Shown: in pieces, positions 7,808-16,215 of the stretch | Layout of the letters: each line of letters opens with the position of its first letter | Position numbering within the stretch: position 1 is the first letter of the stretch | Source of the DNA: Pseudomonas sp. TCU-HL1 | Lineage (GTDB): Bacteria > Pseudomonadota > Gammaproteobacteria > Pseudomonadales > Pseudomonadaceae | Reading direction: 5' to 3' | Length of the DNA stretch: 64,000 nt | Assembly: GCF_001708505.1 (NCBI RefSeq) | Contig: NZ_CP015992.1 | Coordinates: 4,402,001-4,466,000, forward strand | Translations under genes and position numbers: made by a program | Notes under the pieces: generated by a model | Database searches by the model: none | What the model was told of the DNA's origin: nothing | What the model saw: the letters and a program-made list of their open reading frames with translations, nothing else

Positions 7808-8027
7808 CTGTCGCATCCGAGATCCTCAGTTCAAACAACATTACAACTGCGGGCCGGACGGCACAGGCGCCGCACAGGAAAAACCGAGCCGCCGAAAGAG
7901 TGTTGTTCGCCCGACATCTGGACAAAGTGACCGCAAAGGCCTCCCATGAGAAAGCCCTGGAGGACTGTCGCCAAGGCCTCAAGAGTCGGCGCTGCCCGCG
8001 AGTGCCACGCCGCGGGCAGTTCCATGC
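7808..8027. other. Intergenic region between convergent units
   Basis: About 220 bases between the terminator and the SCO1-type stop codon. The possible short frames lack ribosome-binding sites and protein-like composition. I see no gene or repeat here. Confidence 0.5.
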
Positions 8028-8687
8028 CTAGACAAAGGGCGTAGGTGCAGAATGCCGCTTCACCTGATGTCGATAGGAAAACGCCGGGTCTACATGGTCG
8101 ATGGTACCCAGGATCTGCTCAGGTGAACCCAGTGCCGGCGCCATGGTCCAGCGCTCGTAGAGGTCGTTGCCGATACGCAGCATGCCGGAGTGCGAGTTCT
8201 TGTCCCGATCCACTTCGGGCTCCGGATCGTAGAAACCCAGGCTGAAACGCACCCGTTCAATGTCTGCTGGAACACCCGTCAGGAACAACCAGCCAGGCCC
8301 CACGCCGTGTCGCTCGGCATACGCCCGAAGGGTTTGCGGGGTATCCAGTTCGGGGGCCAGAGTGATGGAGTACAGGTGCACCTGTCGTCCAAGACGCGCT
8401 CCCAAAAGCCGCTGCACCTTCAGCAGGTTCGCAGTGGCGGTTGGGCAGATGCCGGCGCAGGAGGTGTACATCATGTTGATCGCCACAACCTTGCCGCGAA
8501 TCAGATCATCGTAGAAACGCACGGACTTGCCGTACTGGTCGGTGAGCAGCACGTTGGGCAATTGGCTGGCGGTGCGGTTGGGACGATCCGTCCGCCCGCC
8601 GCTGGACGCGCCCAATCCGAGCGCCGCCCCTACTCCAACCACGCCCAGCAGGCCGGCACCTACCAACAGATTTCTTCTCGTGTTCAT
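8028..8687 (-). CDS. SCO1/SenC family copper protein
   Basis: 219 residues with an N-terminal signal or anchor (R-R-N-L-L-V-G-A-G-L-L-G-V-V-G-V-G) and a thioredoxin-like fold. It has the Cu-binding Cys77-x3-Cys81 motif (T-S-C-A-G-I-C-P) and the distal histidine at H166 (N-S-H-S-G-M). SCO1/SenC proteins deliver copper to periplasmic cuproenzymes or act as thiol reductants. The gene starts 12 bp after the multicopper oxidase stop, so they are co-transcribed and this protein is probably the oxidase's copper chaperone. Confidence 0.85.
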   Translation of the reverse strand: MNTRRNLLVGAGLLGVVGVGAALGLGASSGGRTDRPNRTASQLPNVLLTDQYGKSVRFYDDLIRGKVVAINMMYTSCAGICPTATANLLKVQRLLGARLGRQVHLYSITLAPELDTPQTLRAYAERHGVGPGWLFLTGVPADIERVRFSLGFYDPEPEVDRDKNSHSGMLRIGNDLYERWTMAPALGSPEQILGTIDHVDPAFSYRHQVKRHSAPTPFV

Positions 8688-8699
8688 GAGGCGGCACTC

Positions 8700-10553
8700 C
8701 TAGGCATTTGGCTCTTCGTCGTCGTCCTGGTCGTCTTCAATGTCCCAGCGGACCATCATCGCGTGGTCCTCATGGATCACGTTGTGACAATGCATGACGT
8801 ACTTGCCTGTGAAGTCTCGGAAGCGGAACAGCACGACCATCGTCATCGTCTGATCGAGCACGAAGACATCCTTGCGCCCTCGCTCGTGCGGCGGAATCGG
8901 GACTTCGACGTCATCGACCAGCTTCTTCAGAATGATCCCTTCCTCGAAGTGCGAGTGGATGGGGTGCGACCAGCCCCCTCCCGTACTGGCGAACTCCCAG
9001 ATCTCCGCACCGCCCTGGCGAACTCGCGCCCGCGGTCGGTTGACATCCGCCAGTTGCCGATTGACCTGCCACAGCCCATTGCGCCGATCAAACTCCCACC
9101 GCCGCACAGGCAACGTCTCCAGCTCCTCGGGCGTCGGCAGGTCCGGCAACGGCCGGAGGAACCTCGGCACCTGGCTCAGGTCCTGTTCCGGCGGCTCTCG
9201 GTCGATGACCAGCTTCAGCACGCGGGTACCGGGGGCTCTGGAATCCCCGGGCTTGCGCGTGCTGTCCTGCCGCAGCCGATTGACCAGATAAAGCTCGGTG
9301 CCGAGCGAGTACTTGGCAAAGTCCACGACAATGTCGGCGCGCTCGGCCACGCCTAGCCGGACGTGGGTCTGATTGAGCAGCGCTTCGGGCAGCAGGTTGC
9401 CGTCGTTGGCGATATAGGTGAACCGCTGCACGCGGTTGCGCGCGTCCACCAGATAGAAGTCGTAGAAGCGGCTGGGGCCGCTGTTGAGCAGGCGCAAGCG
9501 GTATTTGCGTCGGGCTACCCGCAGCACCGGCTCGATCTTGCCGTTGACCACCACCTTGTCGCCCAGCACGCCTTCGGCGTGGAGCTGGTCGTAAAACAGC
9601 TGCCCGTCCGGCATCGGCGTGAAGCGGCGGTCGCCAAATGCCAATGGATAGTCGTAAGGATGGCTGGGCAGTCTCAAAGCACTGGGACGTGGATCGCGCT
9701 CATCGCCTGAATCGATGTGATCGAACAGCAGGTAGAAGCCGATCAGCCCGCGATAGACGTTGGGGGCGGTGTAGTCCAGGGTGTGGTCGTGATAGAACAG
9801 CGTGCCCAGAGCTTCGCGCTCGTCGCCAATGCCATTTTGCAACTGGTCGTAGCCGGCATAGATGTTGGGGTAGAAATGATCCTTGAACTGCCCACACCCC
9901 TGGTTCGGACCCGATCTGTCCAGGGTCGGTCCCGCCTCGTTGACACTGTAGAAGTCGCCGGGAAACCCATCGCTCTCCGAGGGAGTGTGGGCGTTGTGCA
10001 GGTGCGTGGATATCTCCGGCGTACCGAAGCCGACATGATCCTGGGGTAGATCGTTATGGATGCGACAGATCACCGGATGCCCATAGGTGGCGAAGATGGT
10101 TGCGGGAACGGTCGCATCAGCATTGCTTCCCCGATACGCCCAGACTTTCTGCCTGGGCAAATCGGGGTGAGTCACCCACTCCGTATTCTGTACGACACGA
10201 AGCTCGTACAACTCGGGAGCCCCTAGCACACCGGTCAATTCCTCGTAGCGCTGGTGCGCATCGCGCCCCGCTTCACCTGCCTCGATGTTGGGCTCGAGGG
10301 TCGGCGCAGGATTGAATGCCTCGGTATGCGCCACCGGGACGATGACCGGCGGCAGCGCTTCCATCCAGGGGCGGGTAGCCGGGCTGGGCGGAAAGATCGG
10401 TTGCGGCGTGGTAACCCATTCGACTGCTTGACCAGGCTGGCTTGCAGGGAGCCACGGAGCCGCCAGGCTAGTTGCTGATAACTTGAGAAAAGTTCTCCGT
10501 GTGGTGTCGCTATTGTTCTGCTGTCTCGAAAAATTGCCCTTGCTGGTTCGCAT
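8700..10553 (-). CDS. Tat-exported multicopper oxidase (bilirubin oxidase / CotA / Mn-oxidase type)
   Basis: 617 residues. The N-terminus has a twin-arginine signal, T-T-R-R-T-F-L-K-L-S. All four copper motifs are present: H-L-H-N-A-H near 184, F-Y-H-D-H near 254, H-P-I-H-S-H near 532 and H-C-H-N-V-I-H-E-D-H-A-M-M at about 588-600, the last with the T1 Cys-x3-His-x4-Met arrangement. The substrate could be a phenol, bilirubin-like compound, Cu(I) or Mn(II); sequence alone does not decide. A very acidic tail (D-D-Q-D-D-D-E-E) ends the protein. It is first in a two-gene operon with the SCO1-type gene. Confidence 0.85.
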   Translation of the reverse strand: MRTSKGNFSRQQNNSDTTRRTFLKLSATSLAAPWLPASQPGQAVEWVTTPQPIFPPSPATRPWMEALPPVIVPVAHTEAFNPAPTLEPNIEAGEAGRDAHQRYEELTGVLGAPELYELRVVQNTEWVTHPDLPRQKVWAYRGSNADATVPATIFATYGHPVICRIHNDLPQDHVGFGTPEISTHLHNAHTPSESDGFPGDFYSVNEAGPTLDRSGPNQGCGQFKDHFYPNIYAGYDQLQNGIGDEREALGTLFYHDHTLDYTAPNVYRGLIGFYLLFDHIDSGDERDPRPSALRLPSHPYDYPLAFGDRRFTPMPDGQLFYDQLHAEGVLGDKVVVNGKIEPVLRVARRKYRLRLLNSGPSRFYDFYLVDARNRVQRFTYIANDGNLLPEALLNQTHVRLGVAERADIVVDFAKYSLGTELYLVNRLRQDSTRKPGDSRAPGTRVLKLVIDREPPEQDLSQVPRFLRPLPDLPTPEELETLPVRRWEFDRRNGLWQVNRQLADVNRPRARVRQGGAEIWEFASTGGGWSHPIHSHFEEGIILKKLVDDVEVPIPPHERGRKDVFVLDQTMTMVVLFRFRDFTGKYVMHCHNVIHEDHAMMVRWDIEDDQDDDEEPNA

Positions 10554-10971
10554 TTGGTCGTTCCATCACCCCATCCTCAACGCACGCCCTCTCTTTCCGC
10601 CCTAGCCACGGTTTGTTGAATATCCTCTCCCCGGCGCCAAATCTGACTACTGCATGATCGCTTCTTGTTGAGCGAATGATGTCGCTTCCTTCATTAAAAG
10701 CAGCTTTTCCGGAGCTAGAGAGCCGTTTGTCTGGCAATGCGCCATACAGCAATATCCAGCAACAAATCAACGAGTTATAGAAAAATAAATGACAGAGAAA
10801 TTAAATAGTCAATTTAATGACGAGCCATTATCCCAGCTAATGGCCCTGAAAAATTTTCGGAAGACGAGAGAGCAAACACACGACTTCGGTGTCTGAAATT
10901 GCACTTGGCCAGCACCATCGAAATGAACCTGATGGCGGCCGTTCAGAAGCGATATCAGCCGAGGTTATGAC
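10554..10971. other. Intergenic region with divergent promoters
   Basis: About 420 bases, AT-rich from 10,770 on, between the oxidase start and the small secreted protein start. It must hold promoters for both directions, but no convincing -35/-10 pair, repeat or gene stands out. Confidence 0.45.
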
Positions 10972-11289
10972 ATGAAAGTCGGTTCACTCGTGGGGGCGTT
11001 GATGCTGATTACCGCCGCTAGCGGAGCAGGCAGTGTTTTGGCGGATCATCAGTGGGATCGCGATGAGGACTGGGAGGACGAATACCGAGACGGGCCGTGC
11101 CGGGTCAAGGAAGTCTCCGATGACGGCGAGTACAAGAAGGAGATCAAGTGCCCGGATGGTAGGGGCAAGACCTGGAGGCGCGGCGAGTGGAAACGCGAGT
11201 TCTGGGATGGCCCGTGCCGCGTCAAGATCGAAGCCAAGCGCGATGAGTACAAGGAAGAGGTGAAATGCGAGGGGCAAGATGACGACTAG
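10972..11289 (+). CDS. Small secreted protein with two D-G-P-C-R-V-K repeats
   Basis: 105 residues: a signal peptide to about residue 25 (...S-G-A-G-S-V-L-A-D), then a highly charged mature part. The motif D-G-P-C-R-V-K occurs twice, each followed by E-Y-K-(K/E)-E-(I/V)-K-C, so the mature protein is an internal tandem duplication with four cysteines. I recognise similar small periplasmic proteins in pseudomonads but no function. The charge and paired Cys suggest a periplasmic metal- or cell-wall-binding protein. It lies directly before the att-like tRNA fragment and so on the chromosomal side of the element. Confidence 0.6.
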   Translation: MKVGSLVGALMLITAASGAGSVLADHQWDRDEDWEDEYRDGPCRVKEVSDDGEYKKEIKCPDGRGKTWRRGEWKREFWDGPCRVKIEAKRDEYKEEVKCEGQDDD

Positions 11290-11380
11290 CCGAGCGGGAA
11301 GCAGTAACCGACGTCGTTGCAGGAGTCGGCACTCCAACCTGGCAGGACACATGGAAAATCCATGAAAGCCACGAAAACAA

Positions 11381-11425
11381 TGGCGTCCCAGAGTGGGTTC
11401 GAACCACCAACCTTCCCCTTAGGAG
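11381..11425 (-). tRNA. 5'-truncated tRNA-Arg(CCU) 3' end, probable attachment site
   Basis: The minus strand reads anticodon loop CTCCTAA (anticodon CCU at 11421-11423), the T-arm GGTGG-TTCGAAC-CCACT, acceptor strand CTGGGAC, G and CCA (11381-11383). The matching 5' acceptor strand GTCCCAG and the D-arm are missing, and the anticodon stem does not pair, so this is not a working tRNA. Anticodon-loop-to-CCA is the usual crossover segment of tyrosine-integrase elements, and an integrase starts 125 bp away. The intact tRNA should lie at the other end of the element, outside this window. Confidence 0.7.
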
Positions 11426-11549
11426 GGCCATTTACAGCCCTACCTGCACTAGCCATCCTCAGAAAAACCAAGCTCTAGAGCCCTGTTCTACCCAACCGGA
11501 TAAAACGATATAGTTCTTTTTGCACCCACAATGCACCCACGAGGGAACG

Positions 11550-12761
11550 GTGAAAGAGAAACTGACGATCCGGCGACTCGCATCCCTTGAGGTCACAGGG
11601 ACGGAGTACGAGATTCACGATACTACGGTACCGGGCTTGTTCGTCCGCGTGACCAAGGCAGGTGCCAAGTCGTTCCTAGTGACCTGGGGTCGAGCCAGGA
11701 AGAAGACCCTTGGCCGCGTGGGCATCATGACCCTCGATCAGGCGCGCGAAGAAGCCCTCCTCTACCTAAATGAGGCCCGAAAGCATGGTGAGCCTCTGGC
11801 GATTACCCAAGGGCGCACGGCGGCGACCTCTCCTACCCTGCACAACTTTGTAGAAAATACCTACCTGCCGTGGTTCAAGGCCCACCACCGCGGCCACGAC
11901 AAGACCGCTCACACCTTGTCGACCAGCTTTGAACCGATATTGGCCCTGCGCCTGGCGGAGATCACTGGCCGCGAGCTGGAACAGATCCGAACCAACTGGC
12001 TCAGCTCTGGTAACAAACCCGCCACCGCCAATCGCAAGATGGGAACCATCAGCGGTGTCTTCAGCCGAGCCGTGGACTGGGGTTATCTGGAATCCTCGCC
12101 ACTAGATAAGGTGAAGGCCCTGAAAGTCGACGCCAAGGGACGCATCCGCTACCTGTCCAAGGATGAAACCAAGGCGCTCAAAGACGCTTTGGACAGGCGG
12201 GAGGAACGGATGCGGGCCGAGCGCACGAGTGCCAACCAATGGCGTTCAGAGCGCAAGATGAAGCTACTGCCGGACCTGCATGCAGTCGCCTTCACCGACC
12301 ACCTCAAGCCCATGGTCGTTCTCACCCTGAACACCGGACTGCGTCGCGGAGAACTGTTCAACCTGCGCTGGCAAGACGTGAACCTGCAGGGGAAGAACAT
12401 CACTGTCGCCGCCGAAGGAACCAAGACGGCGGAGACGCGGCACATCCCGCTGAATACCGAAGCCCTGGCCACGCTGAAGGCGTGGAAGAAACAGGGCGAC
12501 GGCACCGGCTATACCTTCCCCGGTCAGGATGGCGAGCGTATCACAGACGTGAAAACAGCCTGGTTGGAGTTGCTCAAAAATGCCGGGATCGACGATTTCC
12601 GCTGGCATGATTTGCGACACGACTTCGCGTCACGCTTGGTGATGGCCGGAGTTCCGCTGAACACCGTTCGCGAACTGCTGGGGCACAGCGACATCAAGAT
12701 GACGCTTCGCTATGCGCATCTGGCGCCGGAAAGCAAAGCAGCGGCAGTGGAATTGATCTAG
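11550..12761 (+). CDS. Tyrosine-type phage/island integrase
   Basis: 403 residues from GTG at 11550, preceded by GAGGGA; an in-frame TTG at 11520 is a weaker alternative. An N-terminal arm-binding domain (V-P-G-L-F-V-R-V-T-K-A-G-A-K-S-F, similar to DUF4102-type integrases) is followed by a core-binding domain and the catalytic domain. That has T-G-L-R-R-G-E-L (Arg), H-D-L-R-H-D-F-A-S-R (His-x-x-Arg), L-L-G-H-S-D and the nucleophile Tyr in L-R-Y-A-H-L. All catalytic residues are present. It is next to the truncated tRNA-Arg and should recombine at its anticodon-loop/3' end. Confidence 0.9.
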   Translation: MKEKLTIRRLASLEVTGTEYEIHDTTVPGLFVRVTKAGAKSFLVTWGRARKKTLGRVGIMTLDQAREEALLYLNEARKHGEPLAITQGRTAATSPTLHNFVENTYLPWFKAHHRGHDKTAHTLSTSFEPILALRLAEITGRELEQIRTNWLSSGNKPATANRKMGTISGVFSRAVDWGYLESSPLDKVKALKVDAKGRIRYLSKDETKALKDALDRREERMRAERTSANQWRSERKMKLLPDLHAVAFTDHLKPMVVLTLNTGLRRGELFNLRWQDVNLQGKNITVAAEGTKTAETRHIPLNTEALATLKAWKKQGDGTGYTFPGQDGERITDVKTAWLELLKNAGIDDFRWHDLRHDFASRLVMAGVPLNTVRELLGHSDIKMTLRYAHLAPESKAAAVELI

Positions 12762-12970
12762 TGATGGACTGGACCGACATTAAGCAATATCCCTTTAAGA
12801 TCAAGGTCTTACAAACAGCAAATTCATTGCTTTAGCAAAATTCAAGCAACTCCTGGATTCGCACAGTCAGGTTCGGTGAGATTGGCCTTGGCGAGGAAGA
12901 GTGATGAGCTGGAACGTCCGATCCCCCGCGGCTATTCCCACGTTCCAGCCCTGAACAGCGCTCGGCAAAA

Positions 12971-12997
12971 CCCGACACTCCTCGCGCGAGTGCCGGG
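12971..12997 (-). terminator. Terminator of the 13,031 gene
   Basis: On the minus strand a hairpin with about 10-bp arms (CCCGGCACTC / GAGTGTCGGG, one mismatch) is followed by TTTT (AAAA at 12967-12970 on plus). It begins 33 bp after the stop of the minus-strand gene. Confidence 0.65.
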
Positions 12998-13030
12998 CGT
13001 GCCACTGCTGTAGACGACAGCCGTCGACGG

Positions 13031-14383
13031 CTAATCCAAAATTGACCTCGAGGCTGCCATGGCCGGATGGGTACCAAAGATCTCGTCGATTGCGTCGGCC
13101 ACATCGAAACCGCTGCGGACCAATTCGGTGAATCTGAGCATCACATTGGCGCCCACATCGTGGGACAAGGCCGCCGCCATAAAACGGCGTACCGGTTGAG
13201 CGAGCCTGGCCTCAACCTCGCTGGCAGGCGCCCGGAGCGCGTCCCGCAGGGAAAACACAGCCATCACATCTGAGCCGAGCGAGTCCTCATCCAAGCCGAA
13301 GAGTTCGTAAAAGAGCTGCCCCAACGTACCGGCAGGCTGACGTTCCGGCCGATCCCACTGTTTAACCGGCTTCATGTCTTTCCGGATCGACTCCAAATGC
13401 CGCCGAAGCTTGCCCGGAAGCGTCGTTGCTGCTCTACGTTTGTTGTAATACTCACGACTGGCCAGACTGGATGCATCCTTGATCACTTTCCACGCCAGCG
13501 ACCAGACCTGCGAAATGCTGTAAGTCCCCAACGCTACCCTGATGATGCTTTTTATTTCGCCCTCATCTTCCGCTGAGATGCTCAGACCATACACATCACA
13601 CTGGCCAAAGAAGTAACACATGCAATCAGCCACCGCATAATCCAACCAAAGCTGCAGCAGGCTGGAATGATCGCCATAAGTTCTTCCCAGCAATTTCTTA
13701 AGAGCATCTTCCCCTGCCCCTACTCCCCCATCAGGGACTAAAAAGAAAGTGGCAAGGCTGTTTTTCAACCGCAGCTCTTCATTCCTCAAGAAATAAGCGC
13801 CCGGCGGCGACCTGCCAGGATCATCAAGAATCACGCCCGCCTGCCAAAGCTGATCGATAAAATTATCCACGTAGTACGGCGAAAGGCCGCGGCAGTCACC
13901 ACGTGTGAACGTGCCGTTGCTCAAGCGCGGTTCGATCGCTCGGCCCAAGGCCCGCAACAGTAATGCTATTTCATCGGAAATGGCCCCATAGTCAACGGTC
14001 CAGGACGCCACTGCCGCAGTACGTTTTCGCAATTGGCTTTGAAGCTCGGCTTCCATTTCGGCCTGCGCCGCACGCTTAACTTCGTCGAGCGCATACTGAC
14101 AAGCCGCACACGGCTTGGTCGCTATCAGGGGAAACTTTTTCGTCTCTGAACGGTTGTTGATGACGATACCTTCTCCACACTGCGGGCAGCGATGATTTTC
14201 ATCTACGGCCTGACAGTGTTGCCTGACAAAGCCGGCTAACACGGCGCTTTTGGTTATATTTCGAAACGGCAAGAGCGCATTGACCTTTTCGACGAATCCA
14301 CCAATTTCATCCTGCGCCCAGTACCGCTCAATCAGCCGGACCTCTTCGGGATCGGCGGATGAAATTTTCAGTTTGATTGCCAC
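13031..14383 (-). CDS. Unrecognised island protein with a zinc ribbon
   Basis: 450 residues that I do not recognise. The N-terminal region (about 1-50) is helical. Residues 66-69 and 92-95 form a C-P-Q-C / C-A-A-C four-cysteine pair, a likely zinc ribbon of DNA- or RNA-binding type. The rest is helical with no transmembrane segment. It lies between the integrase and the Cro/CI switch, in the opposite direction to the integrase, and codon use is less GC-biased than in the metal genes, as expected for island cargo. A phage-defence role is possible from position only; nothing in the sequence shows it. Confidence 0.6.
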   Translation of the reverse strand: MAIKLKISSADPEEVRLIERYWAQDEIGGFVEKVNALLPFRNITKSAVLAGFVRQHCQAVDENHRCPQCGEGIVINNRSETKKFPLIATKPCAACQYALDEVKRAAQAEMEAELQSQLRKRTAAVASWTVDYGAISDEIALLLRALGRAIEPRLSNGTFTRGDCRGLSPYYVDNFIDQLWQAGVILDDPGRSPPGAYFLRNEELRLKNSLATFFLVPDGGVGAGEDALKKLLGRTYGDHSSLLQLWLDYAVADCMCYFFGQCDVYGLSISAEDEGEIKSIIRVALGTYSISQVWSLAWKVIKDASSLASREYYNKRRAATTLPGKLRRHLESIRKDMKPVKQWDRPERQPAGTLGQLFYELFGLDEDSLGSDVMAVFSLRDALRAPASEVEARLAQPVRRFMAAALSHDVGANVMLRFTELVRSGFDVADAIDEIFGTHPAMAASRSILD

Positions 14384-14629
14384 GTCTTACCCAACTCTCC
14401 GGCCCGGACGATAAATGTTCAGTTTCATTATTGGAGCGGCCAGTCATTCCAAGGCAGCGCCAATGAACATCCCTGAACCACCTGAGTGACTGTGGCACTC
14501 CTACCTAATGACGCGTGAGCACGGCTTATTGCCTGTGGCGAACCACTCGCGGGGCCACAGGCTGCTGCGAGAGAGGCAACAACTCGCCAAAACCATTGGA
14601 CGTCAGCCGGCATCGCCCCGCGCAGCCGT
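14384..14629. other. Intergenic region
   Basis: About 245 bases between two minus-strand cargo genes. It should contain the promoter of the 450-residue gene. I see no other structure. Confidence 0.4.
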
Positions 14630-15172
14630 TCATTGCGCAACTAACCTCTTCTTGATTGCCGCCGATGCGGACTGGCTCCAAGCGATGAGTGCCTCCCGAG
14701 CTTTCGCTCGCGACACGGACTGCTCGATTGCACCAATCGAACAAAGCATCTCGACAAGATCAAGGTCAGAAGGAGTCGACTTGGTCCACGTTACCCCCGC
14801 GCTCCTCAGATGGTCTTTAGCCAGCCGGCGGGCTACTGCGTCTGCACGGGACGAAAGTCCCTTGCCCTTCTTCGCCGATGCAACGCCCGCGTAGCGTTCT
14901 GCAGCCGAATCAGTTATCCAGTGTTTCTGGGATAACCGCAGCTTGTGAAGAATCCTCAAGCCGAACTTCCCCTGCGCCGAGGTCAGGGTGAAGTCCTTGT
15001 CGGCCTCAACCGCCGCCAGCATGTCATACACAAAGTACATTTCCCGGGGGCTCACCATCTGTGTCCAGGGAAATGCTCCATCCTTGCTCTTCACAAGCTG
15101 CTGAAATTGTGCAATCACCGGGCTATGGGTGGCCGAGGTAAAAACCCGGTCACCTGACTTCTTCTTCGCCAT
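14630..15172 (-). CDS. Unrecognised small basic island protein
   Basis: 180 residues, Lys/Arg-rich at both ends (M-A-K-K-K-S-G-D-R; ...I-K-K-R-L-V-A), soluble and mostly helical. No family recognised. A segment F-P-W-T-Q-M-V-S-P-R-E-M-Y-F-V-Y-D-M-L-A-A-V-E is conserved-looking. It follows the cro-like gene on the same strand 64 bp downstream, so it is probably transcribed in the early lytic-type unit of this element. DNA binding is possible from its charge, but not shown. Confidence 0.55.
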   Translation of the reverse strand: MAKKKSGDRVFTSATHSPVIAQFQQLVKSKDGAFPWTQMVSPREMYFVYDMLAAVEADKDFTLTSAQGKFGLRILHKLRLSQKHWITDSAAERYAGVASAKKGKGLSSRADAVARRLAKDHLRSAGVTWTKSTPSDLDLVEMLCSIGAIEQSVSRAKAREALIAWSQSASAAIKKRLVAQ

Positions 15173-15236
15173 TCTTGCTCACATTGACTCGCCGTTCTGG
15201 CGGCAGATATTGGGGGGCATCAGGCGCAGTGAGCTG

Positions 15237-15431
15237 TCACTGCGCGTCATCCATGGCTGTCTTGGGGGGCGGGCCCGCCTTCAGGGCTCCACTGGTAAGG
15301 ACTTCGATCTGGTACTGACGTGCCCACGGGACCTCCTCGCCCCACTGGGTAACGGCGCTCGGCTGAATGTGCAGCGCCTCCGCCAGTTTTTTCTTACTGC
15401 CGAAGTAGTCGGCGGCATCTTGAGTGCGCAT
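15237..15431 (-). CDS. Cro/YdaS-type helix-turn-helix protein
   Basis: 64 residues from the ATG at 15431, which has AGAGGAG seven bases ahead; an upstream ATG at 15467 lacks a ribosome-binding site. The sequence A-D-Y-F-G-S-K-K-K-L-A-E-A-L-H-I-Q-P-S-A-V-T-Q-W is a Cro-like helix-turn-helix. It is divergent from the CI-like repressor with two repeated operator sites between, the classic lysis/lysogeny layout. It should repress the CI promoter and permit excision or replication. Confidence 0.8.
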   Translation of the reverse strand: MRTQDAADYFGSKKKLAEALHIQPSAVTQWGEEVPWARQYQIEVLTSGALKAGPPPKTAMDDAQ

Positions 15432-15461
15432 GGAGAGCTCCTCTGGGATACAACGGAATTT

Positions 15462-15526
15462 CAGCACACTTAAATAAAGCCTGCAAGAGAAGGGATGACT
15501 AATTCAGCACGCTTAAATTAAGCTCG
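15462..15526. promoter_or_regulatory. Two direct-repeat operators of the Cro/CI switch
   Basis: CAGCACACTTAAATAAAGCC at 15462-15481 and CAGCACGCTTAAATTAAGCT at 15505-15524 are direct repeats 43 bp apart, and the second contains the perfect palindrome GCTTAAATTAAGC (15511-15523). A further half site GCTTAA follows at 15526-15531. They lie between the divergent cro- and cI-like genes. Confidence 0.7.
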
Positions 15527-15534
15527 CTTAATCT

Positions 15535-16215
15535 ATGGACATGCAGCAGAACGAACGAATCAGCCGGGCCATTCAGCTCTCAGGCAAGCGGAAGCGAGAG
15601 ATTGCCGACGAGTGCGGAGTCGCCCCATCCGCGATTACTCAGTGGATAAATGGCGAGACCAAAGCCCTGAAAGCGGAAAGCGTGTTTGCGCTGGCCAAGG
15701 CAACCGGCTTCCGCGCTGAGTGGCTAGCGAATGGGACCGGGCCAGAGCGAGAAGACGAACCCTCAGCAGCATCACCTGGGCCATCTAGCGATTCGATGCA
15801 GGTAAGGACAGGAAGCGTTCCAGTTGTGGGCAAGGCCATGCTCAGCCCGGAAGGCTACTTCGAGGATGTGGGGTACCCCGTCGAGTGCAACATGGGTTTC
15901 CTGAACATCGACAGCTCGGATCTGGAAGCCTACGGGCTGATGGTTGTAGGCAATAGCATGAATCCCAGGATCAAGAATAACGAGTTCGTCTTGGTCGAGC
16001 CCAGCAAGGACTATGTCGCCGGCGATGAAGTCCTAGTGAAAACCACCAAGGGCCGGGCCATGATCAAGGAGTTCATATACTACCGCGATGGACAGTACCG
16101 ATTCGACAGCGTCAACACCGACTGTGAGCCGATCTTTATCCGTGAAGATGAAGTGGTCGCAGTGCAGTACGTTGGCGCAATCGTGAAGAGCTCTCGATTC
16201 ATCCCAGCAACATAA
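15535..16215 (+). CDS. CI-like phage repressor with S24 (LexA-type) domain
   Basis: 226 residues: helix-turn-helix at about 20-40 (I-A-D-E-C-G-V-A-P-S-A-I-T-Q-W), a linker at 70-90, and an S24 peptidase domain with Ser141 (V-G-N-S-M-N-P) and Lys178 (A-M-I-K-E-F). The Ser/Lys pair would permit RecA-stimulated self-cleavage, although the residues before the domain read V-V-G-K-A-M and not the usual Ala-Gly, so cleavage is uncertain. It keeps the element silent by binding the repeats at 15462-15526. Confidence 0.87.
   Translation: MDMQQNERISRAIQLSGKRKREIADECGVAPSAITQWINGETKALKAESVFALAKATGFRAEWLANGTGPEREDEPSAASPGPSSDSMQVRTGSVPVVGKAMLSPEGYFEDVGYPVECNMGFLNIDSSDLEAYGLMVVGNSMNPRIKNNEFVLVEPSKDYVAGDEVLVKTTKGRAMIKEFIYYRDGQYRFDSVNTDCEPIFIREDEVVAVQYVGAIVKSSRFIPAT

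Noticed and set aside
11381..11470. Functional tRNA gene
   Set aside because: No 5' acceptor strand GTCCCAG, no D-arm and the anticodon stem does not pair.
11381..16215. Complete prophage
   Set aside because: Only integrase, repressor, Cro-like protein and two unknowns are present; no capsid, terminase, tail or lysis genes.
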